A stretch of DNA of 64,000 nucleotides, from assembly GCA_017794825.1 (NCBI GenBank), contig CP051237.1, positions 5,443,342 through 5,507,341 on the forward strand, read 5' to 3'. Position numbers and translations under genes: made by a program. Below, piece by piece: positions 16,293 through 24,335 of this stretch (the stretch's first letter is position 1; every line of letters begins with the position of its first letter). This DNA is from Pararhizobium sp. (GTDB lineage Bacteria > Pseudomonadota > Alphaproteobacteria > Rhizobiales > Rhizobiaceae). The notes under the pieces are model-generated. The model was not told where the DNA came from and did no database searches. It saw nothing but the letters and a program-made list of their open reading frames with translations.

Positions 16293-17546
16293 CTATGCGA
16301 CGGTCTTCAGAGATTGCGGGGGAACTGCAACTGTGGATTCGTCCATCATCTTTTGAATGATCCTCGCATTTACCGGAGATGAGGATGCGACGGCGTCGGT
16401 GTGGTTTTCTCCCGATACGATCCTCTTCTGGCGTGGCAGTATCGTATTCAATGGATGATTGCCGTTCTCCAGTTCTTTTTCCCGGGACCTGCTGACAATG
16501 ATGTCGACAGGCTGATCGAGAGGCGCGCTGTTGGCGTAGTTGTAGAATGCGTGCTTCAGTTTGGCCGAGGCAAATATGATGTCTTTCGTGCTTTCGAGCG
16601 TGACAGCCTCTTCCTCGACAATCTCGGTTTCGAATTTTTTCTTCAGCTGGCCAATGCGCACAGCTCGCTGCATATGGTTTTTCTTGCGGGACAATATCCA
16701 GTCGCGCACAGCCGGAACATCGAAGGCGCCGGTCTCCCGGTAGTCAATCCAATGGCCGGTAGCGAGGAAACAGCGGAAGCGGGCCCAGTTGGAGTGAAAG
16801 TTCACCTTTTCCAGGACGGATGCCGAGAGAACCGGTTTGAACATGCGCGCCGTCTTTGAATGATGCATGTCGAACTGTTCGCGCATTTTGCCGCGCTGGA
16901 TCCCGGGATCGATCAGCACCAGGCGGGAGGCCCTTTTCCCCATGGTTTCCAGCTTGCGTGCCATTTCGACGACGATCCAGCCTCCGGCGCAATAGCCGGC
17001 GACAAACCATGGGCCGTCGGGACTGACCTGCAGCATAGAGTCGACGTAATCGGCGGCAATTTCTTCAACCGTGTCGAGGGGGTCGTTTCGCCCGTCAAAT
17101 CCACGAATCTGAAAAGCATAGACCGGCTGGTCGTCGTGAAATCCTCCCATGAACTGCGGCGTGGGGAATACAATACCGGCGGCCCCGTGCACGAGAAACA
17201 GCGGCGGACGGTTTCCGGTCTGTCGAACGGCGATGACGTTGCTGGGAAGTTCCGCGCCTTCATTTGAGCCGATAAGATTGACCATCGCGGCTGGGGTGCA
17301 GAACTGAACGAGCGCCCCGGTCTTGAAGGACGTCGCCAAGGTCTCATTGATCCGGCTGACAAGTTTCGCCGCGATGGTCGAGTTTCCGCCGATATCGAAA
17401 AAATCGTCATCCATGCCGAGATTATTTATCTCAAGGCATTCTTCCCAGATCGCGATGACCTTGCGCTCCAGAGGCGATGTTGGTTCGATGAACTGGTTGG
17501 TCAGGTCGAGAGAATCCCGTGAGATCTGCGACGATTCCTCATGCAT
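16293..17546 (-). CDS. carrier protein-thioesterase didomain protein 2
   Basis: A 417-residue paralogue of the neighbouring protein, clearly alike over the full length. The carrier domain has DDFFDIGGNS with attachment Ser56. The thioesterase elbow is GYCAGG, with Cys186 as nucleophile in an otherwise canonical G-x-C-x-G-G motif, followed by LIDPG and a C-terminal GENHTD histidine. The segment GFHDDQPVYAFQIRG is almost identical in both copies. The start at 17546 has AGGGGAAG upstream. It is the first gene of a two-gene operon. A divergent adenylate-forming ligase across the 615-nt spacer could load the carrier domains, and a phosphopantetheinyl transferase must come from elsewhere in the genome. 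Confidence 0.88.
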   Translation of the reverse strand: MHEESSQISRDSLDLTNQFIEPTSPLERKVIAIWEECLEINNLGMDDDFFDIGGNSTIAAKLVSRINETLATSFKTGALVQFCTPAAMVNLIGSNEGAELPSNVIAVRQTGNRPPLFLVHGAAGIVFPTPQFMGGFHDDQPVYAFQIRGFDGRNDPLDTVEEIAADYVDSMLQVSPDGPWFVAGYCAGGWIVVEMARKLETMGKRASRLVLIDPGIQRGKMREQFDMHHSKTARMFKPVLSASVLEKVNFHSNWARFRCFLATGHWIDYRETGAFDVPAVRDWILSRKKNHMQRAVRIGQLKKKFETEIVEEEAVTLESTKDIIFASAKLKHAFYNYANSAPLDQPVDIIVSRSREKELENGNHPLNTILPRQKRIVSGENHTDAVASSSPVNARIIQKMMDESTVAVPPQSLKTVA

Positions 17547-18161
17547 GCAAACTTCCCCTGTGCGACGTAATCGGCGATCTCAAACTCTCCGCCGTAATGC
17601 CGTCTTGTTCATAACGAAAGGCGACTGGCGCTTTGCATCTGATTGCGTTGGGGTAGGCAACCTGTGACAAAGCGAACCATAGAGAACGATAGCATACTGC
17701 GAGCGGCTACAGGAATTGTCTGGCGCCGGTTTTGGTAAGCTATGCAAACTCGCGATAATGTGTTCTGGCTCTTCAAGGCGTATGGCCTGTTGGCTACCCG
17801 TCCTGACATGTTCCGATTCACCGCAGCCGAGTAGCCTCCCCTTCTGTGATAGTCAAGTGTAGCTGCTCGAGACGTGTTGAGACGCCGTGTGAAGCTGTGC
17901 TTTGCGCCTGAAGGTTCTGAGAATGCGGTGACGCCCGGCGTCTGGAAGTTCATATGCGGCATCCAGTGAAATTACCCGTCAAAAGTGGAGAGTAGTATTA
18001 AGTTGTACTATCATGACGTGTTACAGTGTATGACACATTGGGTTTTAATTCTTGAACCAAGTGCTGTCGATACTGCGCCTGGAATGCTGGACCATTGAAA
18101 TACTGATGCTCATGCAGCCAGTGAACCAGGCAGGACATGGCGTTTGTTGAGGAGACATATT
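17547..18161. other. 615-nt divergent intergenic region
   Basis: No convincing gene. A 117-codon frame on the minus strand (17609-17962) has no recognisable features and is rejected. The space must hold the promoters of the carrier-TE operon (leftward) and the ligase (rightward). An imperfect 19-nt palindrome, GTGTTACAGTGTATGACAC, lies at 18018-18036 and could be an operator. Confidence 0.5.
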
Positions 18162-19709
18162 GTGCCTGTAACCGGACCGCCTCTCAGTGAACCTTTCGAT
18201 ATACGTCAGATCCTCCAAAAAGGTTTGCGTGAGCGTCCTGACGACACTGCAATGTCTTCTCTTCGCGCCAGTTGGACGTGGCGTGAGTTGGATGATGCCT
18301 CAGAGAGGTTGGCGGCGAGCTATCTTCGCATGGGCCTGAAATCAGGCGATCGCATAGCTTCCCTCATGCCAAACCGTTGCGAACTGGTGATACACTATCT
18401 TGCCTGCTTCAAGTCCGGTCTTGTCGCAACACCGTTGAATTACCGCTATATGGCCCCGGAGATCGATCATGCCTTGCGCGTCAGCGGCGCGTGCGTTTTG
18501 CTCGCGCATGATGAACGCGCTGCCGATCTTGCGGACACGGAACTTGTGTCAGGGCTCCGGTACGGAACCATCAGCTATGATGACAATGGCGGCAAGGGAG
18601 ACAAGTCTTACGGAAATTTCGTATCAGCGGAAAAGGATCGGGTGGTTGCTCCGCCGGTTGAAGGCGACGCGCCGATCATCATATTCTTCACTTCCGGAAG
18701 CACCGGTAAACCAAAAGGCGTTACGCACACCTATGACACGCTTGGCTGGATACTTGCCAACTGCGCGATGTCCTATGGTCTCAGTGACGAAGACATCATG
18801 ATGCCGGGATCATCCATGTCTCATGTCGGCGGGTTCTGGAACTGCAACACCGCCCTTGCTGTTGGGGCAAAGGTTGCGATTGCCCGCTCTTTCGACGCCC
18901 ATGAAATACTGCCGGCTTTGCGCACGATGCAACCAACCGTGCTTATCATGCTGCCAAGCGCATTGTTTGCATTGATACGGGACAACGACGCCGTTTTGGG
19001 CGATTTTGCATCTGTTAGGCTCTGTATTTCCGGCGGGGACAAGATTTCGGCTGCTCTCGAAAGGGAGTATATTCAGAAGACCGGCCATGTTGTGGGTGAA
19101 GTCTACGGTATGTCGGAGATCGGTCTCTCCAACGAAAATCTGCTGAATGATATGGGTACTATGGGTTCTGTTGGCAGAACCAATGCCGGATATTCACTTG
19201 AGTTGCGCGATGATGCGGGCAATGAGGTTCCCGTCGGGCAACCCGGGCGGTTGTGGTGTAAATTTCCAGGCATCACCGTCGGTTATTGGGACAACCCCGA
19301 AGCTACGGCGGAAACCATCATCGACGGTTGGCTCGATACCGGGGACGTCATGATACGGGACGAGAACGATTATTTCTGGTTCCAGGGACGCAAGAAACAA
19401 ATCATCGTACACGACGCCTCGAACATTTGCCCTCAGGAAGTAGAAGAATCTTTGCTGGCGCATTCTGCAGTCGAGGAAGCCGGCGTTATTGGCGTTCAGG
19501 ATCTCGTGCATGGTGAAAACGTAAGGGCGTATGTTGTGCTCTGCGACGGCGAACCGTATCCGACCCAACAACAACTGATAGATTTTTCCAAAAAGTCAGT
19601 CGGCTACAAAGCGCCGGAAGAGATCATTTTTCTGGAAGAGATGCCGATGAATGCAACCGGCAAGGTTGACCGGGTCACTTTGAAGGCCATGGCCGCGGCG
19701 GGCCACTGA
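18162..19709 (+). CDS. class I adenylate-forming ligase
   Basis: A 515-residue AMP-binding enzyme that activates a carboxylate as an adenylate and passes it to CoA or a carrier thiol. Motifs in order are FFTSGSTGKPKGVTHT, VYGMSEIG, GWLDTGDVM, the hinge GRKKQIIVHDASNICP and the terminal lysine loop NATGKVDRVT. The GTG at 18162 is taken as start because GAGGAGA (18149-18155) lies 6 nt upstream; the frame is also open from a TTG at 18144. Whether it is a CoA ligase or a free-standing adenylation enzyme for the neighbouring carrier domains is not decidable from motifs. Context (two carrier-TE genes, a halogenase) favours the latter. Confidence 0.85.
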   Translation: MPVTGPPLSEPFDIRQILQKGLRERPDDTAMSSLRASWTWRELDDASERLAASYLRMGLKSGDRIASLMPNRCELVIHYLACFKSGLVATPLNYRYMAPEIDHALRVSGACVLLAHDERAADLADTELVSGLRYGTISYDDNGGKGDKSYGNFVSAEKDRVVAPPVEGDAPIIIFFTSGSTGKPKGVTHTYDTLGWILANCAMSYGLSDEDIMMPGSSMSHVGGFWNCNTALAVGAKVAIARSFDAHEILPALRTMQPTVLIMLPSALFALIRDNDAVLGDFASVRLCISGGDKISAALEREYIQKTGHVVGEVYGMSEIGLSNENLLNDMGTMGSVGRTNAGYSLELRDDAGNEVPVGQPGRLWCKFPGITVGYWDNPEATAETIIDGWLDTGDVMIRDENDYFWFQGRKKQIIVHDASNICPQEVEESLLAHSAVEEAGVIGVQDLVHGENVRAYVVLCDGEPYPTQQQLIDFSKKSVGYKAPEEIIFLEEMPMNATGKVDRVTLKAMAAAGH

Positions 19710-19715
19710 ATAAAG

Positions 19716-19737
19716 CCGGCGCTCCGACATGCGCCGG
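19716..19737 (+). terminator. hairpin after the ligase gene
   Basis: CCGGCGC (19716-19722), an 8-nt loop and GCGCCGG (19731-19737) lie just after the ligase stop codon. It has no T-run, so it is a weak terminator candidate. Confidence 0.4.
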
Positions 19738-19840
19738 AACAGAGCGCGAACATTATTGCTGCATTCCGGCGCCACTTATGCTATAACAATTTCGCCGAAA
19801 TCCGCACGCCGCCGGGCGCGAGGGCCTTGAAAATTCGGAT

Positions 19841-20056
19841 TCCCGAAACGAAGCCAAATTCATGAAAAAGCGAATTCCCGAAACAAAGCCAGTTTTGATT
19901 GACTGCCACAGAACCGGCCTGAATTTCCGAAGTTTCCGAACTCCCGAAACGAAGCCAAATACGTCAAACGGCGAAATCCCGAAACAAAGCCAGATTGGGC
20001 CAGCAGGCCAGACTGGCTTCGAATATTGGAATCGCCGGATTCCCGAAACAAAGCCA
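19841..20056 (+). repeat. five copies of a 16-nt repeat in a 101-nt tandem pattern
   Basis: TCCCGAAACRAAGCCA occurs at 19841, 19876, 19942, 19977 and 20041, always in the same orientation. Start-to-start steps are 35, 66, 35 and 64 nt, so the larger unit is about 101 nt (19841 to 19942, and 19876 to 19977). Odd copies have GAAGCCAAAT and even copies AAAGCCAG, which supports a diverged tandem duplication of a two-element block. Inter-repeat sequences alternate 19 and about 50 nt and are not conserved. This is not a CRISPR pattern. A 70-codon frame (19862-20074) reads the repeat as IPETKP in three places but has no ribosome-binding site. The whole gap between the flanking genes (19710-20083) holds nothing else. 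Confidence 0.85.
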
Positions 20057-20083
20057 AAATTTTGTAATATATAATAATAACAA

Positions 20084-21001
20084 TTATTTATCGTATTTTA
20101 GCTTGTAATATGCTTCATTTTCAAGTCCAATCAAAACGGACGGGCCGTCTGTTCCGGAATACGTCAGCATATCCTTGTCAATGCGGGCCGGAAGTCGGAA
20201 TGTTCCGAGATCAACCCAGGCGTCGCCGTTAAGCGTGACAATTCTGAGAGCGTTCCTGTCTGCATCAGGCAAGGCGAGGTCCAGAGTTCCGTCGCCGTCG
20301 AAATCGCCGGTAGCCGACAGTCCCAACATGCGTGACCCGATGAAATGGTTCGAGAACCCGCGCGCTTCAGCCCTCTTTTTCAGCTTTCCATCGCGCAGTT
20401 CCAACAAGATGAGAACGCCGCCTATATGAGGCGTTTGAACATAGGCTATTTGCCGCCTTCCGTTGCCCGCATAATCCGCAATCCCCGCAATGTTGAGCCA
20501 ACGGTTGGGCCGCCCGATGAACTTGGTTGAGGCAATCTGAACGAGGCGCCCTTCCCTTAGTCTGTATGCCGTCACCGAAGCTCCGCTTTGAATGGAAGAC
20601 CGGATCGTAACCACTTCCATAGTCCCATCATTGTCCAGATCGGAGATCCTTGGGATCCGGTCTTCAAAGACCTCGGATTTCGGCAATTCGAGTTTTTCGG
20701 TCGCCCCATTCTTCAGACGAACTGCCAGCACGGAGGCTTCGATCGAGTCGCCCAGCACTCCGTGCCTGTATCTGCTCGTCGGTCCTTCATACCAGGCCGC
20801 CACGATGTCTCCGTCATCGCTTGATACGGCGAGTTCGCCGTCGGGCAAGGAATTGCGACTGGCAGGTTTCTGCGCGGGTTTCAGCCATTTCTCGTAAGTT
20901 CCCCGGTCCGTCTCTTGCAATATCCAGGACGGATCGGCCATGGCCGAATGACAGGCCACGCAGTACATGATGGCTGTCAATGCGATACGCATGCTGCTCA
21001 T
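20084..21001 (-). CDS. exported FG-GAP/VCBS-like repeat protein
   Basis: A 305-residue secreted protein that I place only by repeats. The N-terminus is a signal peptide (MRIALTAIMYCVACHSAMA before DPSW). The mature part contains calcium-loop-type FG-GAP/VCBS segments, DLDNDGTMEVV and DFDGDGTLDLALPD, as in beta-propeller proteins. The ATG at 21001 (or 20992) is preferred; the longer frame runs into the divergent halogenase gene. The two genes share an 81-nt divergent spacer, so they may be controlled together, but no functional link is known to me. The role could be extracellular binding or adhesion. Confidence 0.75.
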   Translation of the reverse strand: MSSMRIALTAIMYCVACHSAMADPSWILQETDRGTYEKWLKPAQKPASRNSLPDGELAVSSDDGDIVAAWYEGPTSRYRHGVLGDSIEASVLAVRLKNGATEKLELPKSEVFEDRIPRISDLDNDGTMEVVTIRSSIQSGASVTAYRLREGRLVQIASTKFIGRPNRWLNIAGIADYAGNGRRQIAYVQTPHIGGVLILLELRDGKLKKRAEARGFSNHFIGSRMLGLSATGDFDGDGTLDLALPDADRNALRIVTLNGDAWVDLGTFRLPARIDKDMLTYSGTDGPSVLIGLENEAYYKLKYDK

Positions 21002-21082
21002 GATGAAATTTCCATTTGGATACGACTTTTGTAGGTGAAATCCTCTGTTGCAAAAATGTAATACTGGTGTGATGTTGCAGTC

Positions 21083-22636
21083 ATGGAGGACCAATCTTTT
21101 AAAATCGTAGTCGTGGGCGGTGGGACCGCCGGATGGCTGACGAGTCTTATATTACGGCACTACGCCCGGGAATCGAAACTGCCTGTCGACATGCGGGTAA
21201 TTGAATCCAGCAAGATTCCCACCATTGGCGTGGGTGAAGGAACCACGGCGATATTTCGCCAGACCCTGGATCTGATTGGCCTGAAGGATACGGAATTCGT
21301 CAAGCACACGGGCGCAACGGTCAAGCTCGGCATTCGCCACAAGGAGTGGCTGCGCCGCAATCACGTTTACGATGGTCCGCTGGACGATCCGAATTTTCTC
21401 GCCGTCGATCCGTCCTTCCGACCTGAAGAGATCGGATCGGCGCTTCACATCTACTCCGTGGCGTCCGGAAAGGAGATTCCGAACGTTCACCTTTTCGGCC
21501 ATCTCATGAAACGCGAAAAGAGCCCCTATGGCCTCGATCTTGATGGCGCGTTCATACCATCCGGACCTTTCGAGCACGCCTATCATTTCGATCAGGCCCG
21601 CGTAGGCTCATACTTGCGCAGCAAGGCTGATGATATCGAAATCATCGACGATGAAGTCGTGGATGTCGAACTTGACGCAAATTCAGGATCGATCACCAAG
21701 TTGCGCTGTGCTACAGGCGCGGAAATTTCGGCCGATTTCTTCATAGATTGCACCGGTTTCCGGCGTCAGCTGATTTCCGGCGGTCTCGGCGGCAAGTGGG
21801 TGTCGTACCGCAAGAACCTTCCAGTCAATCGCGCGATGCCTTTCTGGCTCGAGCACAAGGAAGGAGACGAAATTCTTCCCTTCACCCTCGCATGGGCGCG
21901 GGAGGCCGGTTGGATGTGGGCCATTCCCACACAGGATCGAATAGGCTGCGGCTATGTGTACAGTGACGAGTTCCTGACGCCGGAACAGGCGCAGCAGGAG
22001 ATCGAAGCTGCAATTGGTCAGCCGATCGAGCCGCGAAAGGATCTGAAATTCGACAGCGGCAGACTTGACGATTCCTGGATCGGCAATTGTCTGGCCATCG
22101 GATTGTCTTCAAGCTTCTTGGAGCCTCTCGAGGCGACTTCGATCCATGGATCGATCGTCCAGGCCAGGCTCTTTGCGACCGAATACCTGCCTGCGTTGGC
22201 GCGCGGCAAAGCCGTAGACCGGAAACGGTACAACTCAATCGTGGCCGCCCAGATCGATGATTTCATGGTATTCATCAATCTTCACTACACAGGCGAACGA
22301 GACGAGCCTTTCTGGCGACATGTCAGGGAGAATTGCCTTCACGACAGGACGAAGGCGATGTTGGAACACTGGAAGAGAAAAATGCCGCGTTACCATGATT
22401 TCGCAGCGTTTCCCTGCGAATTGCCGCACATCAACGCGCAGCTTTACTATCCGGTGCTGGACGGTCTGAACCATCTCGACCGAACGATTGCGAAGAACGA
22501 GTTGGCTTCTTCACCCAAAGTCAGGTCGCACGCGCGCAAAACGACGGAGAAATTCGTCAAGGAAAATTTCAGAATAACAAACAAGTGCCTGGGGCACCGT
22601 GAATATTTGGAAAAAGTGGCGGAATCGTCTTCCTGA
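21083..22636 (+). CDS. flavin-dependent halogenase (tryptophan halogenase family)
   Basis: A 517-residue FADH2-dependent halogenase that would install chloride or bromide on an aromatic substrate. It shows the FAD motif VVVGGGTAGW, IPTIGVGEGTT, the family mark GWMWAIP (W277, W279) and FLEPLEAT. By eye, Lys81 (in TVKLGI) aligns with catalytic Lys79 of RebH/PrnA, and Glu350 with Glu357 of RebH, so activity is expected. The C-terminal tryptophan-pocket stretch of RebH (after AQLYY) is not conserved here, so free tryptophan is unlikely as substrate. It needs a flavin reductase; the nearest is at 11.3 kb. Its neighbours include an adenylating ligase and two carrier-TE proteins. Confidence 0.9.
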   Translation: MEDQSFKIVVVGGGTAGWLTSLILRHYARESKLPVDMRVIESSKIPTIGVGEGTTAIFRQTLDLIGLKDTEFVKHTGATVKLGIRHKEWLRRNHVYDGPLDDPNFLAVDPSFRPEEIGSALHIYSVASGKEIPNVHLFGHLMKREKSPYGLDLDGAFIPSGPFEHAYHFDQARVGSYLRSKADDIEIIDDEVVDVELDANSGSITKLRCATGAEISADFFIDCTGFRRQLISGGLGGKWVSYRKNLPVNRAMPFWLEHKEGDEILPFTLAWAREAGWMWAIPTQDRIGCGYVYSDEFLTPEQAQQEIEAAIGQPIEPRKDLKFDSGRLDDSWIGNCLAIGLSSSFLEPLEATSIHGSIVQARLFATEYLPALARGKAVDRKRYNSIVAAQIDDFMVFINLHYTGERDEPFWRHVRENCLHDRTKAMLEHWKRKMPRYHDFAAFPCELPHINAQLYYPVLDGLNHLDRTIAKNELASSPKVRSHARKTTEKFVKENFRITNKCLGHREYLEKVAESSS

Positions 22637-22760
22637 TAAATCGGTCTAAACCGCAGATTCAAGTGCTCGGAAAAGTTTGGCCAGATTGATTCAACTCAAG
22701 ACGACGGATCCTTGGACATCGTAAGTTGCAAATTCGGTCAACGAGATGGAAGGCGAACAC

Positions 22761-23171
22761 ATGTACAACACGATAATCGTGCCTATAGACTTGTCTCATG
22801 AAGAGCGCGCTTCTCATATGCTTGAAGCAGCAAAGAGGCTTGGCGGCTCATCGGCGAAGGTCTACGTTCTCAATGTCTTCGATGACGTGCCGGGATATGT
22901 GGCGGCGGAGCTGCCTGCGGATATAATCGAGAACTCGAAGAGCGCTTCCATGCAGCGTCTCGCGGCGATTGTCGCAGAAAGCGGTGTAAACGCAGAAGCG
23001 GTCATTCGTACGGGCCAGCCTGCGCGCGGCATTCTGGACCTTGCAGAAGACGTCAAGGCGGATCTCATTGTCATCGCCTCTCACAAGCCGGGTTTCCAGG
23101 ACTATCTGCTTGGATCGACTGCTTCACGGGTAGTGCGGCACGCCACATGCCCTGTCTTTGTAATACGCTGA
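22761..23171 (+). CDS. universal stress protein (UspA family)
   Basis: A 136-residue single-domain Usp: MYNTIIVPIDLSHEER at the start and the nucleotide-binding signature HKPGFQDYLLGSTASRVVRH then CPVFVIR at the end, consistent with an ATP-binding type. The frame begins at ATG 22746, but ATG 22761 is preferred because GGAAGGCG precedes it at normal spacing and the domain starts there. It lies 124 nt after the halogenase on the same strand and is probably separately transcribed. A bidirectional terminator follows. Confidence 0.92.
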   Translation: MYNTIIVPIDLSHEERASHMLEAAKRLGGSSAKVYVLNVFDDVPGYVAAELPADIIENSKSASMQRLAAIVAESGVNAEAVIRTGQPARGILDLAEDVKADLIVIASHKPGFQDYLLGSTASRVVRHATCPVFVIR

Positions 23172-23193
23172 AGTATTTCCTTGCTGATGTAGT

Positions 23194-23220
23194 AAAGGCG
23201 CCGGGAAAACCGGCGCCTTT
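23194..23220. terminator. bidirectional terminator
   Basis: A perfect 11-bp stem, AAAGGCGCCGG - GAAAA - CCGGCGCCTTT, with T-runs on both strands, lies between the convergent universal stress and BMP-lipoprotein genes. Confidence 0.92.
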
Positions 23221-23244
23221 GTAATTTGTAATTCTGTCTTTCGG

Positions 23245-24309
23245 TCAGTTCGGCAACTGGTCGTCGACGCCTTCGACATAAAAATTCATGCCGAGCAAAG
23301 TGCCGTCGTCAGCCACTTCGCCTTCCTTCAGCCAAACAGAACCATCCTGTTTGTTGATCGGTCCCGTAAACGGATGGGTCTCGCCGTTGGCGACTTTGGC
23401 TTCGAGGTCCATGGCCATCTGCTTCACGTCGTCAGGCATGTTTGTGTAAGGGGCCATTGTCAGGATGCCTTCAGCCAGGCCGTCCCAACTCGACTGCGAT
23501 TTCCATGTACCGTCCATCACAGCCTGGGTGCGCTTGATATAGTAAGGACCCCAGGTGTCCACGATCGCCGTCAACTGCGTCTCGGGTCCGGCCTCGATCA
23601 TGTCCGACGCCTGGCCAAAGGCCTTGATTCCGCGTTCTGCGGCAACCTGCATCGGCGCAGTCGAGTCCGTGTGCTGCGTCAGGACATCGACCCCCTGGTC
23701 GATCAACGCCTTGGCGGCGTCGGCTTCCTTGCCCGGATCGAACCAGGAATTGACCCACACGACCTTGATCGTGAAATCCGGGTTTACGGACTGCGCGCCT
23801 AGCAGGAATGCGTTTATCCCCTGCACCACTTCGGGAATGGGAAAGGATGCGATGTATCCTGCAACGCCTTTTTCCGACAATTTCCCTGCGATCATGCCGG
23901 ATATGTAACGACCTTGATAGAAACGGGAATTGTAGGTGGTGACGTTGTCGGCGGTCTTGTAACCGGTCGCGTGTTCAAACTTCACGTCCGGGAATTTCTC
24001 GGCAGCCTTGAGCGTCGGATCCATGAATCCGAAAGAGGTGGTGAACACCAACTCGCAGCCCGATCGGGCAAGGCGCTCGATCGCGCGTTCGGCGTCCGGG
24101 CCTTCAGGCACGTTTTCCAGGTAGACAGTTTCCACCTTGTCGCTGAAGTGGTTCTGCAGTTCCTGGCGTCCGATATCGTGAGCCTGGGTCCATCCGCCGT
24201 CGGTCTTGGAGCCGACATAGAGGAAGCAGACCTTGGTTGCAGCCTGTGCAGCTCCAGCGGTCATCGAAATGAGCGCGGCAGCCGACAGAGCCAGAATATA
24301 TTTCTTCAT
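23245..24309 (-). CDS. BMP-family ABC transporter substrate-binding protein
   Basis: A 354-residue periplasmic binding protein of the Bmp/PnrA-like family (PF02608), whose characterised members bind nucleosides or related purines. A signal peptide (MKKYILALSAAALISMTAGAAQA) is followed by the family start KVCFLYVGSKTDGGWTQAHD and later QHTDSTAPM and AFGQASDM. It lacks a lipobox, so it is soluble rather than lipid-anchored. It is the last gene of a four-gene importer operon (ATPase, two permeases, binding protein), 26 nt after the second permease. The ligand is inferred from family, not shown. Confidence 0.92.
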   Translation of the reverse strand: MKKYILALSAAALISMTAGAAQAATKVCFLYVGSKTDGGWTQAHDIGRQELQNHFSDKVETVYLENVPEGPDAERAIERLARSGCELVFTTSFGFMDPTLKAAEKFPDVKFEHATGYKTADNVTTYNSRFYQGRYISGMIAGKLSEKGVAGYIASFPIPEVVQGINAFLLGAQSVNPDFTIKVVWVNSWFDPGKEADAAKALIDQGVDVLTQHTDSTAPMQVAAERGIKAFGQASDMIEAGPETQLTAIVDTWGPYYIKRTQAVMDGTWKSQSSWDGLAEGILTMAPYTNMPDDVKQMAMDLEAKVANGETHPFTGPINKQDGSVWLKEGEVADDGTLLGMNFYVEGVDDQLPN

Positions 24310-24335
24310 GTTTCACCCCTTGGTTTTGGTTTCGT

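Noticed and set aside
17609..17962. 117-codon minus-strand frame in the carrier-TE/ligase spacer
   Set aside because: No domain, poor start context, and composition unlike the neighbouring genes; treated as spacer.
19841..20056. Possible CRISPR array
   Set aside because: Repeats are 16 nt, gaps alternate 19 and about 50 nt, and no cas genes are present.
19862..20074. 70-codon frame across the repeat array encoding three IPETKP motifs
   Set aside because: No ribosome-binding site; the motif is a by-product of the DNA repeat being in frame for copies 66 and 99 nt apart; the other two copies are in a different frame.
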